A stretch of 64,000 nt of DNA from Bacteroidota bacterium (GTDB lineage Bacteria > Bacteroidota > Bacteroidia > Chitinophagales > Chitinophagaceae): NCBI GenBank assembly GCA_005882315.1, contig VBAR01000001.1, positions 62,001-126,000 on the forward strand, in the 5' to 3' direction. A program made the translations under genes and the position numbers. Of this stretch, positions 1 through 10,146 are shown one piece after another; positions within the stretch are counted from its first letter, which is position 1; each line of letters starts with the position of its first letter. Under the pieces are notes generated by a model. That model did no database searches and was not told the origin of the DNA. It saw nothing but the letters and a program-made list of their open reading frames with translations.

Positions 1-3000
1 TTCAAGGGAACTTTTATTTCATAAAAATTACTTACAGCATCACTGCCTAATCTTACGATCGCATTTAGATCCCGGTCATCAAGGTCAGTTAGTGGTGCTT
101 TCTCAGCATGCACAAACATGCGTAGTTTACCATACTGCCGCATATCCAGGTTCATATTTTTAAAAATACCTCTTGAATCAAATTTTGGCAACCCGCAAAC
201 TTTATAACTCAGCGATTGCTCATTCAGGTAGATCTGTGTATTAGTTGTTCCCAACTGTTGCTGGCGTTCTATACCTGGTGGTATTACATAACGTATAGGT
301 TGACGCTGATCATTCTCTTCAATATTTACAGCCAGCGTATTTGTAACTACAGGATCATTAGCAGGAAGGTTTACATAGTTAGCCAGCGTATCTATCTGGT
401 AAGTGAACTTTCTCCATTGATTACGTATCAATTCCAGTTTACCAAATCTAAGTGTAACAGAATCTGAAAAATCTGTAAGGAACATACGGATGAAACGAAT
501 GGATTTGAAATCGGGAATATTACCCACTTTAGCATGGTATTGTGATACGGGTATGCGGAAAAGATACCATGTTTCAGGTCTTGTAATACCATTGGGCGGT
601 GTTACTTGCACTGTTCTTTTATCAGTGATGAAGTTTGTTCCAACAATCATGTTTGGTGATAATTTCACCCGGTATTGAAAATATTCTTCCACCTCATTCA
701 TCGTGTTGTCCCTGTTCAGGTCTTCCTGGTCGGGATACTGTGTAAACGCATTTACAAATTCAGGATTGTTGATCTCTGACTCTTGCGAAGTTGGTGAGTT
801 GCCCTGTGGACTATTGATATTTTTATAGCGCTGAATAATACCAGCATTTATCTGGTCATATGTTGGTGAACGATACGGTACGAAATTATCTGCACTCGGA
901 TCACCTAAAGCCGCCTGATAAATTAATGAGCCTGCACCAAAATTCGTCAAGAGGGTATTTAAGTAAGCCGCTTGTTTTAAATTTTCCTCATCATCATTCA
1001 ATCCGTCAAGACCAACATCCTGTTGTACCCTTTCATCTTCGTTGTTGGTAAATGCATTTGTAACCTGTAAAGGATTAGAAGGAGCTCTTCCCCAAACGGT
1101 ATTATTATCAACTGGTACATTAGGTGTAGATGTAGTAGGCAAACCATTTTCATACATCCGCTTACCATCCCGTAAAATATCTTCTGAAATATTTCCAAGA
1201 TTGAAATATAAGTCTCCACCCTGGCTTGAAGGATTACTAATAAACGGATCCTGTAACCAGAACTCAATAAACTCTACGTTGCCGGTTTCAAAATCGATCT
1301 GATCAATATTGCGCATAATACCACCCCATGCATTCCGTGGATTGAGTAAAGTACCATTCCCATTTATTCTTGTATTCCTGGATTCATAGTTATAGGGGCC
1401 TTTTTCCTTTGGTTGATAATGCAGGTCAAAAGTGGTAAGTAATCCCTGGCCGTACTCAGTGCTTTTTTTCGGGAAAATTTCATTTTGATAAACCTGTCTT
1501 GTTTCCGGTTTCGATATTTCATTCAAATCATTACGCAACGGATTATTAGGGTTGCCTTTTTCCTGCAAAACAGATTCAATATTATACCATGAGAATTTAG
1601 CCCTGTTATTATTATAATTAAGATTATTGCTCAGTTCTGCTTCGGGGAACATTACAGTACCAAATTGGTTGGGTGATTTTTGCGGAGTAGATGCTAACGT
1701 CCATCCGATAATTGGAAAACGCAGATCAATCGGTGCACGGGTTCCCTCAAAGTCATCTATATAGATTACACCATCCTCACCTTTACCAATTTGTTTTGCG
1801 TGGCCAGGGTCTAACAATGCTACCTCTCCATAGGCTGTAATGGAAGACATTTCTTTTGTATTATACCAGGGCAGTTTATCAAGCCATTTTGATAAACGGG
1901 GGATATCACTCCGGTAATCTGCATCCAAGCCATACATTGTATTGCGGATTGGATCTTCCCCATAGTTTTGTTTTACAAAAAAGGGTCGTTCACCAAGGCG
2001 TACAATTGTTCCTCCTAAAGAAAGTTTTTTACTTGCGAGATAATCGAAACGTGCAGCAAGGTAATTTTTTTGTTGCAGGGCAAATGTCCCCTGGTTTTCA
2101 TATTGTACGTTTACCTGCACACCAGAGTTGATAATTGCCTGGTTTGTGACACGTAAAGTACCCAGGTCATAATTGATCTCGTAATCTATATTCTCCTGCA
2201 ATATTTGCCCGCCTGCCGAAACAGTTACAGAACCTCTCGGAATATTAAATCCTAGTTGATAGTCGGACGAAACACTGGATTTGGATTTACCCACCAGTTT
2301 AAAGCGATTGAGGTTGGCATAAGTTTGTGCTATGGCTTTTATCGTATCATATAACGGGTAGTATAAATATTTCTTTCGCTTGGCCAAACTATCCACATCA
2401 TCGTAGACATAATCTAGATCGTGACCAAAAGGTTCCAAGACAGGAAAAATGATCCGGCTTTGCGTTGAAAGCACAGTAAATCCTTCAATGAAGTCAAAAA
2501 CACCATCTACCTGTGGATCGTTCTGATTATTTAGCCTGTCAAGATTTGTTTGCTGAATGAGGGGTTGCCCCTTGTATAAAGGGTTAGTTACATCTTCTGC
2601 AGGTAAAAATCTCTTTTCGCCAAGACTCGGTTCTTCGTAGTTTATGTCAAGTTTAAAATCTTGTCTTTCCAATTGACCAAAGCCAACAGAATAAACGTTT
2701 TTCATCATAAGTTCCCAAATAGGAAGATAAGTACGTTGTGATGTTGCTTTGAGTAATTTCAGGAATAAAACATTTTGTGTATTACCTGTTGTATCGGGTG
2801 GTACGTCTGTAGAGAATTCACCCACCTGGTAATATCTTCCGTTATAGGCATATTGAAATGCAATACCTAATACTTCATCTGGCTGCAATGGTTGGTTTAA
2901 TGAAACGAACCCGATCTGCGGATTGAAGATATAATCACTCGGCTGTAATTTTCTTGCATAGGTTTTTTCAAAATCCTGAACAGGGGTCAACCCGTTGGTA

Positions 3001-4226
3001 TTTAAAAAATTTGTAATAGTGGATGAGTTGCGGATAGCCGGGTTGCTCGTCAGCAAACCATACAGTGAGTTTGCATTATTACCAGGAAATGCATTGTCGT
3101 TATTACTTCCACCCCATGGCCCGAAAGGCTTGCCTTCCCCGAGGTCCATTAATGCTACGATATCTCTTGTATCGGTTGTAGCACCCTGCCGGTTAGTTAC
3201 CCATACTTCAAGTCTCAAAATTTGTATGGGAGAGTTTACGATCGGCAATTGCTTCATAGCCTTATTATAATTAGCTCTGAAGTATTGAGATAAAAGAAAG
3301 TGACGGTTCTCCTCATAATCATCGGCCCGCAAAGAAAAATTTTGTGTAGCGGTACCACCTGATAAACCGGCTGTCTGTCGTGTCGAACGCATATTGGCCA
3401 TTACTCCGGTAACATAAAATTTTCCAAATTGCAATTGTGTTTTCAAACCAAACAGACCTTGTGCACCAGGTATCAATGTTCCTTTTGAATTGAATTCAAC
3501 ATTACCTGCTTTAAATACTTTAAGAATATCATCAGATTTTCCTTCATAATCCAGTTTGAGTTGATTTTCAAAATCAAAATTGGCCAATGTATTATAGTTG
3601 ATCGGGAGTTTTAGTTTATCACCGATCTTAGCATCTACCTGCAACTGTGAGCTCATATTAAAATCAAAGCCCCCATTATTTCTTGCCCGCTCAGGTAAGG
3701 TTGGGTTTGCAATCTTCTGACCCTGGTAACCGGCAAGCAAATCGACATAACCTGATGGCTTGATCTCAACTTTACCCGTACCCACGATCCGGTTAAACCA
3801 ATCAGGTTTTACCTTGAATTTTGGCTTATCGATCTTGCGGTTCATGTTGGCGAGCATATTGCTCCGCTTTTTGAAATAATCGATCTCATCTTTTTTTCCC
3901 TGCATATTGAGAAATTCTTGCATGGAAAATGAGATAGGTGTGCGGTAGTAACTACTTCCTATTTTTTCAATAATGTAGTATTGCTTTGTTTTTGGATCGT
4001 ACTCGATATTGCGTTTGATATAAGAAGTATCGCGGAAATCAAAAGTATTGCGGCCGGGGTTGGAATAGGCATCGCTGCGGCGGTCATTTAATGGAAAACG
4101 AACTGTGGTATCCTGGAAAAAGTAATTTCCTGAATAATTACGGGTACGGGCTTCAGCTTTTGTGTTAAGTAAAAAAGCAAAAAGAATGGTAGCCGATAGA
4201 CGGAATATGTAAGCAGCAAGATTCAA
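1..4226 (-). CDS. sprA: SprA, T9SS outer-membrane translocon (N-terminal part, truncated by window edge)
   Basis: SprA is the giant outer-membrane barrel that conducts cargo of the type IX secretion system and is needed for gliding in motile relatives. The minus strand is open from 4226 to the window edge, about 1408 residues; the family is usually well over 2000, so the C-terminal part lies outside. The frame opens with TTG at 4226, because an in-frame stop lies a few codons upstream and no ATG occurs before a hydrophobic signal peptide ending near residue 26 (...LLNTKAEA). The signature segment IYIDDFEGT lies near residue 823, and the surrounding Tyr/Asn/Gly-rich beta-strand sequence is typical of the family. 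It follows ruvA by 42 bases and is probably cotranscribed. I saw no frameshift in the parts I translated. Family assignment is secure; the TTG start is an inference. Confidence 0.93.
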   Translation of the reverse strand, partial: MNLAAYIFRLSATILFAFLLNTKAEARTRNYSGNYFFQDTTVRFPLNDRRSDAYSNPGRNTFDFRDTSYIKRNIEYDPKTKQYYIIEKIGSSYYRTPISFSMQEFLNMQGKKDEIDYFKKRSNMLANMNRKIDKPKFKVKPDWFNRIVGTGKVEIKPSGYVDLLAGYQGQKIANPTLPERARNNGGFDFNMSSQLQVDAKIGDKLKLPINYNTLANFDFENQLKLDYEGKSDDILKVFKAGNVEFNSKGTLIPGAQGLFGLKTQLQFGKFYVTGVMANMRSTRQTAGLSGGTATQNFSLRADDYEENRHFLLSQYFRANYNKAMKQLPIVNSPIQILRLEVWVTNRQGATTDTRDIVALMDLGEGKPFGPWGGSNNDNAFPGNNANSLYGLLTSNPAIRNSSTITNFLNTNGLTPVQDFEKTYARKLQPSDYIFNPQIGFVSLNQPLQPDEVLGIAFQYAYNGRYYQVGEFSTDVPPDTTGNTQNVLFLKLLKATSQRTYLPIWELMMKNVYSVGFGQLERQDFKLDINYEEPSLGEKRFLPAEDVTNPLYKGQPLIQQTNLDRLNNQNDPQVDGVFDFIEGFTVLSTQSRIIFPVLEPFGHDLDYVYDDVDSLAKRKKYLYYPLYDTIKAIAQTYANLNRFKLVGKSKSSVSSDYQLGFNIPRGSVTVSAGGQILQENIDYEINYDLGTLRVTNQAIINSGVQVNVQYENQGTFALQQKNYLAARFDYLASKKLSLGGTIVRLGERPFFVKQNYGEDPIRNTMYGLDADYRSDIPRLSKWLDKLPWYNTKEMSSITAYGEVALLDPGHAKQIGKGEDGVIYIDDFEGTRAPIDLRFPIIGWTLASTPQKSPNQFGTVMFPEAELSNNLNYNNNRAKFSWYNIESVLQEKGNPNNPLRNDLNEISKPETRQVYQNEIFPKKSTEYGQGLLTTFDLHYQPKEKGPYNYESRNTRINGNGTLLNPRNAWGGIMRNIDQIDFETGNVEFIEFWLQDPFISNPSSQGGDLYFNLGNISEDILRDGKRMYENGLPTTSTPNVPVDNNTVWGRAPSNPLQVTNAFTNNEDERVQQDVGLDGLNDDEENLKQAAYLNTLLTNFGAGSLIYQAALGDPSADNFVPYRSPTYDQINAGIIQRYKNINSPQGNSPTSQESEINNPEFVNAFTQYPDQEDLNRDNTMNEVEEYFQYRVKLSPNMIVGTNFITDKRTVQVTPPNGITRPETWYLFRIPVSQYHAKVGNIPDFKSIRFIRMFLTDFSDSVTLRFGKLELIRNQWRKFTYQIDTLANYVNLPANDPVVTNTLAVNIEENDQRQPIRYVIPPGIERQQQLGTTNTQIYLNEQSLSYKVCGLPKFDSRGIFKNMNLDMRQYGKLRMFVHAEKAPLTDLDDRDLNAIVRLGSDAVSNFYEIKVPL

Positions 4227-4268
4227 TGTTCCCGGACAATTAGTTTAGGTAGAGATAGGGGCTATAGG

Positions 4269-4850
4269 CTACACTGTTTTTAAGGCTTGTTTGATAATGT
4301 CTTCAATTTTTTGGTTAGGGTCGGTTTTTACTATCTGCTGAATGGCTTTTTCAGCGGCCTGGCGGTTGATGCCCAAAGCCAGTAAAGCATTTAACGCATC
4401 GTGATGCAAGCTATTGTGTTTCATAGGAGAAATATTTGATTCCTGTGGCAATTTAGCAAGTTTATCTTTGAGTTCAAGGACGACCCTTTCTGCCGTCTTT
4501 TTCCCTATCCCTTTTATCCCTTCCAGGGCCCGGCTATCCCCCGTAACAATGGCCCCAACCAACTCGTCAGGTTTTGCATATGACAACATAACTCTGGCTG
4601 TTGATGCACCAATACCTGAAACGCTGATAAGATTAAGAAAAATTTCTTTTTCTGCCTTGTCATAAAAGCCATAAAGAAGGTGGGCGTCTTCTCTTATGTG
4701 CAGGTGTGTGAAAAGGGTACCCTGCTCAAGGTTTTGAATTTTGGAATATGTGTTGAGGCTGATATGTACTTCATAACCCACGCCGTTTACATCCACAGAA
4801 ACAACGGCTGGACTTTTAAAAACAAAAACACCTTTCAAAAAGGATATCAT
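4269..4850 (-). CDS. ruvA: Holliday junction branch migration protein RuvA
   Basis: RuvA binds four-way DNA junctions and loads the RuvB motor during recombination and repair in the cytoplasm. The 193 residues match the usual family length. Residues 1-64 form the OB-fold domain. Two helix-hairpin-helix motifs follow: VSGIG at 77-81 and GIKGIGKKTAERV at 111-123. A C-terminal three-helix domain (about 148-193) is the RuvB-contacting part, joined by a flexible Ser/His-rich linker. The ATG at 4850 gives the normal N-terminus. The gene is divergent from fabH and sits 42 bases before sprA on the same strand. ruvB and ruvC are not in the window. Confidence 0.97.
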   Translation of the reverse strand: MISFLKGVFVFKSPAVVSVDVNGVGYEVHISLNTYSKIQNLEQGTLFTHLHIREDAHLLYGFYDKAEKEIFLNLISVSGIGASTARVMLSYAKPDELVGAIVTGDSRALEGIKGIGKKTAERVVLELKDKLAKLPQESNISPMKHNSLHHDALNALLALGINRQAAEKAIQQIVKTDPNQKIEDIIKQALKTV

Positions 4851-4929
4851 GGTTGCGAATATAAGAGAAACTGTTGTTCAAAGCTTCAAGTTGAATGTAG
4901 AATGTTGTCATTGAGTCCAATATAAGGCA

Positions 4930-4965
4930 CTAAAACATGAAACTTTAAACCTTAAACATGAAACA
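4930..4965. repeat. AT-rich simple repeat upstream of fabH
   Basis: ACATGAAACTTTAAAC and CTTAAACATGAAAC repeat the unit (T)AAACATGAAAC(T). The same GAAACTTTAAAC core occurs upstream of lpxD at 63801. Confidence 0.65.
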
Positions 4966-4967
4966 TT

Positions 4968-4975
4968 TATCTTCG
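4968..4975 (+). promoter_or_regulatory. Candidate -7 promoter box for fabH (TATCTTCG)
   Basis: TATCTTCG resembles the Bacteroidota -7 element TAnnTTTG. It lies 18 bases before the ATG at 4994 and downstream of an alternative in-frame ATG at 4958, which supports the later start for fabH. A TTTA lies about 20 bases further upstream as a weak -33 candidate. Confidence 0.45.
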
Positions 4976-4993
4976 TGCCCTCAAATTTTCAGC

Positions 4994-5989
4994 ATGATAC
5001 ACCAGAAAACGACAGCCGCAATTACAGCCGTGGGAGGATATGTACCTGAAGACAAGCTTACCAATTTTGATCTTGAAAAAATGGTGGAAACTAACGATGA
5101 GTGGATTCGAACAAGAACAGGCATAAAGGAAAGAAGGATACTGAAAGGTGAGGGTAAAGCCACATCGGATATGGTAGTACCAGCCGTAAAACAGCTCTGC
5201 GAAAAAAGAGGTATTAGCCCAAATGAAATTGATTGTTTGATAGTTGCTACAGTAACCCCGGACATGGTGTTTCCTGCTACGGCGAATATTGCCTGCCATA
5301 AATTAGGCGCAAAACATGCATGGGGCTTTGATGTGTCTGCTGCCTGCTCTGGTTTTTTATATTCACTTACATTAGGTGCATCCTTGATTGAAAGTGGCCG
5401 TTATAAAAAAGTGGTTGTATGCGGCGCCGATAAAATGAGTGCTATTATCGATTACACAGACCGGAATACTTGCGTTTTATTTGGTGATGGTGCAGCAGCG
5501 GTTTTGCTTGAACCCAATCATGACGGGTTTGGCATACTGGATAGTTTATTAAAAAGCGATGGAAGCGGAGCAGAATTTTTGCATATGAAAGCTGGGGGTT
5601 CATTAAAACCAGCTTCGATCGAAACGGTAACGAATAAAGAACATTTTGCATTCCAGGATGGACAACCTGTTTTTAAAGCAGCTGTAAAAGGAATGGCAGA
5701 TGTAAGTGCAGAGTTGTTGGAAAAAAATAATCTTACCGGAGATGATATAGCATGGCTGGTACCTCACCAGGCAAATAAAAGAATCATAGATGCAACTGCA
5801 AGCCGTATGGGATTGGATCCCGAAAAGGTAATGCTGAATATAGAACGCTATGGCAATACAACTGCTGCAACAATTCCATTATGTCTTTGGGAATGGAAGC
5901 ATGAATTAAATAAAGGAGATTTACTCGTATTAGCTGCATTCGGCGGTGGATTTACATGGGGAGCTACCTTAGTAAAATGGGCTTATTGA
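4994..5989 (+). CDS. fabH: Beta-ketoacyl-ACP synthase III (FabH)
   Basis: FabH condenses acetyl-CoA (or a short branched acyl-CoA) with malonyl-ACP to start fatty acid synthesis. With the start at 4994 ([20 protein letters not shown]) the protein has 331 residues, the normal size. The catalytic triad is visible: Cys118 in SAACSGF, His258 in PHQANK and Asn288 in RYGNTTAAT. The reading frame extends to an upstream ATG at 4958, but that adds 12 atypical residues and lies before the likely promoter box at 4968. The gene is divergent from ruvA; the spacer carries an AT-rich simple repeat. fabD lies in the window at 12310 but is not linked. No acpP or plsX is adjacent. Confidence 0.96.
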   Translation: MIHQKTTAAITAVGGYVPEDKLTNFDLEKMVETNDEWIRTRTGIKERRILKGEGKATSDMVVPAVKQLCEKRGISPNEIDCLIVATVTPDMVFPATANIACHKLGAKHAWGFDVSAACSGFLYSLTLGASLIESGRYKKVVVCGADKMSAIIDYTDRNTCVLFGDGAAAVLLEPNHDGFGILDSLLKSDGSGAEFLHMKAGGSLKPASIETVTNKEHFAFQDGQPVFKAAVKGMADVSAELLEKNNLTGDDIAWLVPHQANKRIIDATASRMGLDPEKVMLNIERYGNTTAATIPLCLWEWKHELNKGDLLVLAAFGGGFTWGATLVKWAY

Positions 5990-6084
5990 TATTATTTTTT
6001 TACTATTCCGTATTAAATTGGTTCTGAAAAAAGTTGCAGGGAATAATTATTGATTCTATTTTGTAAATCATAATTCTTCTACCT

Positions 6085-6297
6085 ATGAACAACAAACGCT
6101 TTCCATTCTGGCTTCGATTTATGTTTTTTACAACCGTATTTTCAATTGCCTTTTTCCTGATCATTTTCGTAATTGAAAAAAATCCTTCGGGTGATTTCAG
6201 GTTGCTGTTGATTAAGGTAGGCTTACTAGCCAGCGCATCTTCTTTTATTTATAATTTATTGCTGGAGACTGATCCTGATCCGGAAGCAGTAGATTAA
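6085..6297 (+). CDS. Small two-helix membrane protein, unknown function
   Basis: I do not recognise a family. The 70 residues contain two hydrophobic segments, about 10-29 (RFMFFTTVFSIAFFLIIFVI) and 40-58, separated by a short charged loop, so a small inner-membrane protein is likely. The tail is acidic (ETDPDPEAVD). It begins with a basic N-terminus (MNNKRFPFW) and stands alone 95 bases after fabH. The ATG and continuous hydrophobic pattern make it credible as a gene, but there is no functional evidence. Confidence 0.6.
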   Translation: MNNKRFPFWLRFMFFTTVFSIAFFLIIFVIEKNPSGDFRLLLIKVGLLASASSFIYNLLLETDPDPEAVD

Positions 6298-6434
6298 ACT
6301 TGATCAAATCGTTTGTGATTTAAAACTCCAAAACAATATTGCAATACTCATAAAGTAACTACCTCCAATTCCTTTTCAATTATACTCACAGAGATTACAA
6401 ATAATTATTTTAAAGATCAATCCCGCAATTAAGA

Positions 6435-6926
6435 TTACTTTTTTCTTGACCAAATTATAAAATCTGTTTGCGGTATTTTCTCAATGCCTACTTGACGAAG
6501 CATGTTTACTAACTGGCCGCGGTGATAATTATCATGATTGAAAACATGCAGTATAACCTGGAAAACAGGCTGCTTAAACATTTCCCTTTTAGTATTGTAA
6601 TATTGAAAGACATGCTCCAATGCCATCTCTGATGCATTATTTATCCAATCTTTCCATTGGTTAGATTGGGCCATCAATCCGTTGCTTACATCTTTCATGC
6701 TACCATTAAAATTCTCAGAAGGTATAATGATCCTTTCATGCATTTTCATGCGTTGCCACCATGCACTTTCAGCATCCCACATGTGCAGTACTGTTTTGTA
6801 TAAACTACTAAAGCTACTGGGCACTTCGGCCTTTTGTTTTTCTTCGGCTAAGCCATTGATCACCTCCAATAGTTTCAGGTTGGCCCATGCATTATAGGCT
6901 GCAGATTGGGATAATAATTCTTTCAT
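6435..6926 (-). CDS. DinB-family (YfiT/DinB four-helix) protein
   Basis: DinB-fold proteins are small four-helix bundles that usually hold a divalent metal with three histidines; many act as thiol-dependent transferases and the role is often unknown. With the start at 6926 (MKELLSQSAAYNAWAN) the protein has 163 residues. Metal-ligand candidates are the His in TVLHMWDAES and the histidines in HVFNHDNYHRGQL, the family hallmark near the C-terminus. The open frame continues to an ATG at 6980, but the extra 18 residues are His/Ser-rich and look untranslated. There is no signal peptide, so it is cytoplasmic. A second DinB-like protein, with a Tat signal, is at 23625. Confidence 0.85.
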   Translation of the reverse strand: MKELLSQSAAYNAWANLKLLEVINGLAEEKQKAEVPSSFSSLYKTVLHMWDAESAWWQRMKMHERIIIPSENFNGSMKDVSNGLMAQSNQWKDWINNASEMALEHVFQYYNTKREMFKQPVFQVILHVFNHDNYHRGQLVNMLRQVGIEKIPQTDFIIWSRKK

Positions 6927-6989
6927 AGCTGAATGTGAAGGCAGGTTTTTTGAGTGGTGGTGCTGTAAGGTTGAAATCATCTACTTTTG

Positions 6990-7007
6990 TTCCGATAGCC
7001 ATCGGAA
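6990..7007. repeat. Palindromic repeat, copy 1 (TTCCGATAGCCATCGGAA)
   Basis: Seven-base arms TTCCGAT/ATCGGAA flank AGCC, between the divergent starts of the DinB gene and the PLP enzyme. It is related to copies at 11830 and 62423 and shares the left flank TTGTTCCGATAG with the copy at 11830. Confidence 0.7.
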
Positions 7008-7045
7008 GGTTTTAAGAAACAAAATTTATCAAAACATATTTTAAA

Positions 7046-8323
7046 ATGGATAAAAGTTTTCCCCGTCCGACCGGTCCTAATGGGGAATCCTCTGAGAAGA
7101 GGTCATCCGGCCGGGCACTAACAGGGTTCAGTTCTCTTGCAATACATGGCGGACATGAAGAAGACCCACGATATGCTCACCAAACTCCCATTTATGCATC
7201 CAGCACCTATGTGTACGATTCAGCTGAACAAGGAATGCGGCGGTTCAAAGGTGAAGAGGAGGGTTATATCTATAGCCGCTGGGGCAATCCCACTTTTACA
7301 GACGCAGAACAAAAAATAGCAGCGCTGGAATCATTTGGTGTTACGAATCCAGATGGCTCACCACTTGAAGTAAAAGGTATTCTTCATTCTTCGGGTATGG
7401 CGGCAATATCTACGATGCTTTTAGCAACGCTGAAAGCTGGGGATAAAATTCTTTCGCATTACTCCTTATACGGTGGCACAGAAGAAATAACACAGAATAT
7501 TCTGCCGGGTTTTGGAATTGAAAGAGTGATCGTGGATCTAAGAGATTTGAATATTGCTGAGGCGGCTATAAAAGCTGACCCAAAAATAAAACTGCTGTAT
7601 ATCGAAACACCGGCTAATCCTACTATTCAATGTGTGGATATTGAAGAATTGACAAGGCTGGCCAAGAAATATAACCTTGTTGTAGCATGTGACAACACTT
7701 TTGCAACTCCTTTTCTGCAGCAACCATTTAAATACGGTGTTGACTTTGTAATGCACTCGACAACTAAATTTTTAAATGGTCATGGTACTGCAATTGGTGG
7801 TATTTTACTGGGAAAGGATATTGAACTGATGAAAACAAAAGTGACCAAAGTGCATCGGTTGCTCGGCGGCAATTCAAATCCTTTTGATGCATTTCTTTTG
7901 ATACAGGGGATAAAAACATTAGAGGTAAGAATGGAACGGCATTGCCATAATGCAATGGAGGTCGCCAACTATTTAGAAACACATGATGCAGTTGCAAAAG
8001 TAAATTACACTGGCCTTGCCTCTCATCCGGATCATTATACCGCGAATAAACAAATGCGTCATCCCGGTGCTATGCTAAGCTTTGAATTGAAAAAGCAATT
8101 GCAGGGAGGTATCGATTTTATGAATAAACTTAAAATGTGTATAAGAACAGTTTCACTCGGAACAGTTGATACCTTGCTTTCGCATCCTGCATCTATGACG
8201 CATTATGGCGTAGGAAAAGCAGAAAGAGAAAAATATGGCATCACCGACGGATTGATAAGAATGAATGTAGGAATTGAAAACCTCCAGGACATAATAAACG
8301 ATCTGTCACAAGCCCTCGATTAA
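7046..8323 (+). CDS. Cys/Met metabolism PLP-dependent enzyme (cystathionine gamma-synthase/lyase or methionine gamma-lyase type)
   Basis: This fold-type I PLP enzyme belongs to the trans-sulfuration family, which makes or breaks C-gamma-S bonds of cystathionine, homocysteine or methionine. Its 425 residues exceed the usual ~390 because of a polar N-terminal extension of about 28 residues. Landmarks are the Tyr-Arg pair in [10 protein letters not shown], the substrate-binding SSGMAAI, the aspartate of ACDNTFATP and the Schiff-base lysine K241 in [11 protein letters not shown]. Choosing between synthase, gamma-lyase and methionine gamma-lyase needs phylogeny. It precedes a serine hydrolase gene by 21 bases on the same strand, with no obvious metabolic link. 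Confidence 0.88.
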   Translation: MDKSFPRPTGPNGESSEKRSSGRALTGFSSLAIHGGHEEDPRYAHQTPIYASSTYVYDSAEQGMRRFKGEEEGYIYSRWGNPTFTDAEQKIAALESFGVTNPDGSPLEVKGILHSSGMAAISTMLLATLKAGDKILSHYSLYGGTEEITQNILPGFGIERVIVDLRDLNIAEAAIKADPKIKLLYIETPANPTIQCVDIEELTRLAKKYNLVVACDNTFATPFLQQPFKYGVDFVMHSTTKFLNGHGTAIGGILLGKDIELMKTKVTKVHRLLGGNSNPFDAFLLIQGIKTLEVRMERHCHNAMEVANYLETHDAVAKVNYTGLASHPDHYTANKQMRHPGAMLSFELKKQLQGGIDFMNKLKMCIRTVSLGTVDTLLSHPASMTHYGVGKAEREKYGITDGLIRMNVGIENLQDIINDLSQALD

Positions 8324-8344
8324 ATTTTTTAAACAAACTGCATT

Positions 8345-10144
8345 ATGAAAAAGTTATTCCCTGCAATTATTCTTTTGCTGATATCTACAGCATTAATTTC
8401 CCAACCTCCTGCCGATGTGAGACTGAAAGGTCTTGACACATTTGTCCTCCGGATCTTGAAAGACTGGAATGCTCCCGGTGTTACAATTGCCGTTGTTGAA
8501 AAAAATAAGGTAGTCTATACCGGTGGTTTTGGTTATCGTGATGCAGAAAAGAAATTACCTGTAACAGAAAATACATTGTTTGCAATCGGATCATGTACAA
8601 AAGCATTTACTGCAAGCATGCTTGGGATGCTTGTAAAAGAAGGAAAAGTAGATCTTGATAAGCCTGTTCGTAATTATTTACCCGAATTAAAATTTCAAAA
8701 TGAATATACAAATGACCATGCTACACTAAGAGATATGATGAGCCATCGTACTGGCTTACCGCGGCATGATTACTCATGGTACGGTTCTACTGCAAGCAGA
8801 AGTGAATTGCTGGAAAGAATACAATACCAGGAACCTTCTTTTGAACTACGAGAAAAATACCAGTACAACAATTTTATGTTCATGGCCCAAGGAATGGTAA
8901 TTGAAAAACTTACTGGTAAAAGCTGGGAAGAAAATTTAAAAGAAAGAATACTGCAGCCTCTTGGAATGAGCAACACAAATTTGTCAGTAATTGAGATGGA
9001 GAAATCTGCTGACCGTTCTTTGGCTTACACAGAAGAAAATAATAAACTCAAAGTAATTCCTTACCGTAATATTGATGGAATTGGGCCAGCAGGTTCTATC
9101 AACAGTTGCGCAAAGGATATGGCAGCATGGTTGATCACATGGATCAATAATGGTAAATACAATGGAAAGGAAATTATTCCTTCTTCGTACCGAAACCAGG
9201 CCATCCAGGTGCAAATGGCCACTGGTGGCGGCATACCTGGTTCAGAAAATTCGGATATTCATATGAGCGGATATGGATTGGCATGGGGCATGAGTAGCTA
9301 TCGCGGTCATTACCGGGTGGAACATGGCGGCGGTATTGATGGTTTCATTACTACAACCGGTTTTTATCCGAGTGATAGCATCGGCATATTCGTTTCCTCA
9401 AACCAGGGAAGTGTGAGTACCAGCATTAGAAATTTTATTGCTGATAAAATGATGAAGCTTTCTTATCGCACCTGGGGCAAAACAGGATTGACCGAAAAAA
9501 TGAAAGGAGATTCATTGGCTAAAGCAGCTCCAAATACCGACAGTCTCAATCAAAAAAAGGGAACCAAGCCATCAAATGAGATAAACGGCTATGCAGGCAC
9601 TTATGAAAATAAAGGATACGGTAAAATAAAGCTTTTTATTGAACGTGATACACTATGGATTGATTATAATGAAGCAGGCAAAAGAACACAATCATACCTC
9701 CAGCATTATCATTTTGATATTTTCAGAATTCGTTCGACAGAAGAAACAACGGAACCTAAGGATGCACCAAAAGTTTATTTCAATATGGATGCAAAAGGTG
9801 AGATCGTTTCACTGAAAACGAAAATGGAACCTGCTGTGAAAGATATCGTCTTTGAAAAACTACCACCAGAGGTTGAATTAAGAAAAGAAGATCTAAAAAA
9901 ATATGAAGGCGATTTCGATCTTGGTTCAGGTGTGATAGCAAAATTTTATATAAAAGGAGAAAAAACATTATATGCTTTTATTGAAGGCCAGCCGGAATAT
10001 GAATTGATGGCTTCAGGAAAAAATAAGTTTGAACTAAAAGCATTGAAAGGCTACAGTGTTCAATTTGACGAGAATGAAAAAGGAGAAATTATCGCTGTGA
10101 ATTTTGTACAACCCAACGGAACATTTAAAGCAAAAAAGAAATAA
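8345..10144 (+). CDS. Exported serine hydrolase, class C beta-lactamase-like, with DUF3471-like C-terminus
   Basis: The protein has 599 residues and starts with a signal peptide (MKKLFPAIILLLISTALIS), so it is periplasmic or surface-exposed. The penicillin-binding/class C fold spans about 30-390, with S83 and K86 in GSCTKAF (SxxK), Y174-N-N176 (YxN) and H327GGG as the third motif. The C-terminal ~100 residues (about 495-599) look like a DUF3471-type beta domain, common in Bacteroidota homologues. Such proteins are usually esterases, D-amino peptidases or amidases rather than true beta-lactamases. The next gene, a D-aminoacylase-like lipoprotein, begins 2 bases after the stop, suggesting that the pair handles D-amino acid or N-acyl peptide substrates together. 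Confidence 0.88.
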   Translation: MKKLFPAIILLLISTALISQPPADVRLKGLDTFVLRILKDWNAPGVTIAVVEKNKVVYTGGFGYRDAEKKLPVTENTLFAIGSCTKAFTASMLGMLVKEGKVDLDKPVRNYLPELKFQNEYTNDHATLRDMMSHRTGLPRHDYSWYGSTASRSELLERIQYQEPSFELREKYQYNNFMFMAQGMVIEKLTGKSWEENLKERILQPLGMSNTNLSVIEMEKSADRSLAYTEENNKLKVIPYRNIDGIGPAGSINSCAKDMAAWLITWINNGKYNGKEIIPSSYRNQAIQVQMATGGGIPGSENSDIHMSGYGLAWGMSSYRGHYRVEHGGGIDGFITTTGFYPSDSIGIFVSSNQGSVSTSIRNFIADKMMKLSYRTWGKTGLTEKMKGDSLAKAAPNTDSLNQKKGTKPSNEINGYAGTYENKGYGKIKLFIERDTLWIDYNEAGKRTQSYLQHYHFDIFRIRSTEETTEPKDAPKVYFNMDAKGEIVSLKTKMEPAVKDIVFEKLPPEVELRKEDLKKYEGDFDLGSGVIAKFYIKGEKTLYAFIEGQPEYELMASGKNKFELKALKGYSVQFDENEKGEIIAVNFVQPNGTFKAKKK

Positions 10145-10146
10145 TT

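Noticed and set aside
860-1302. Plus- and minus-strand frames in 1-4226
   Set aside because: They lie inside the continuous SprA frame, which carries signature motifs; the others do not.
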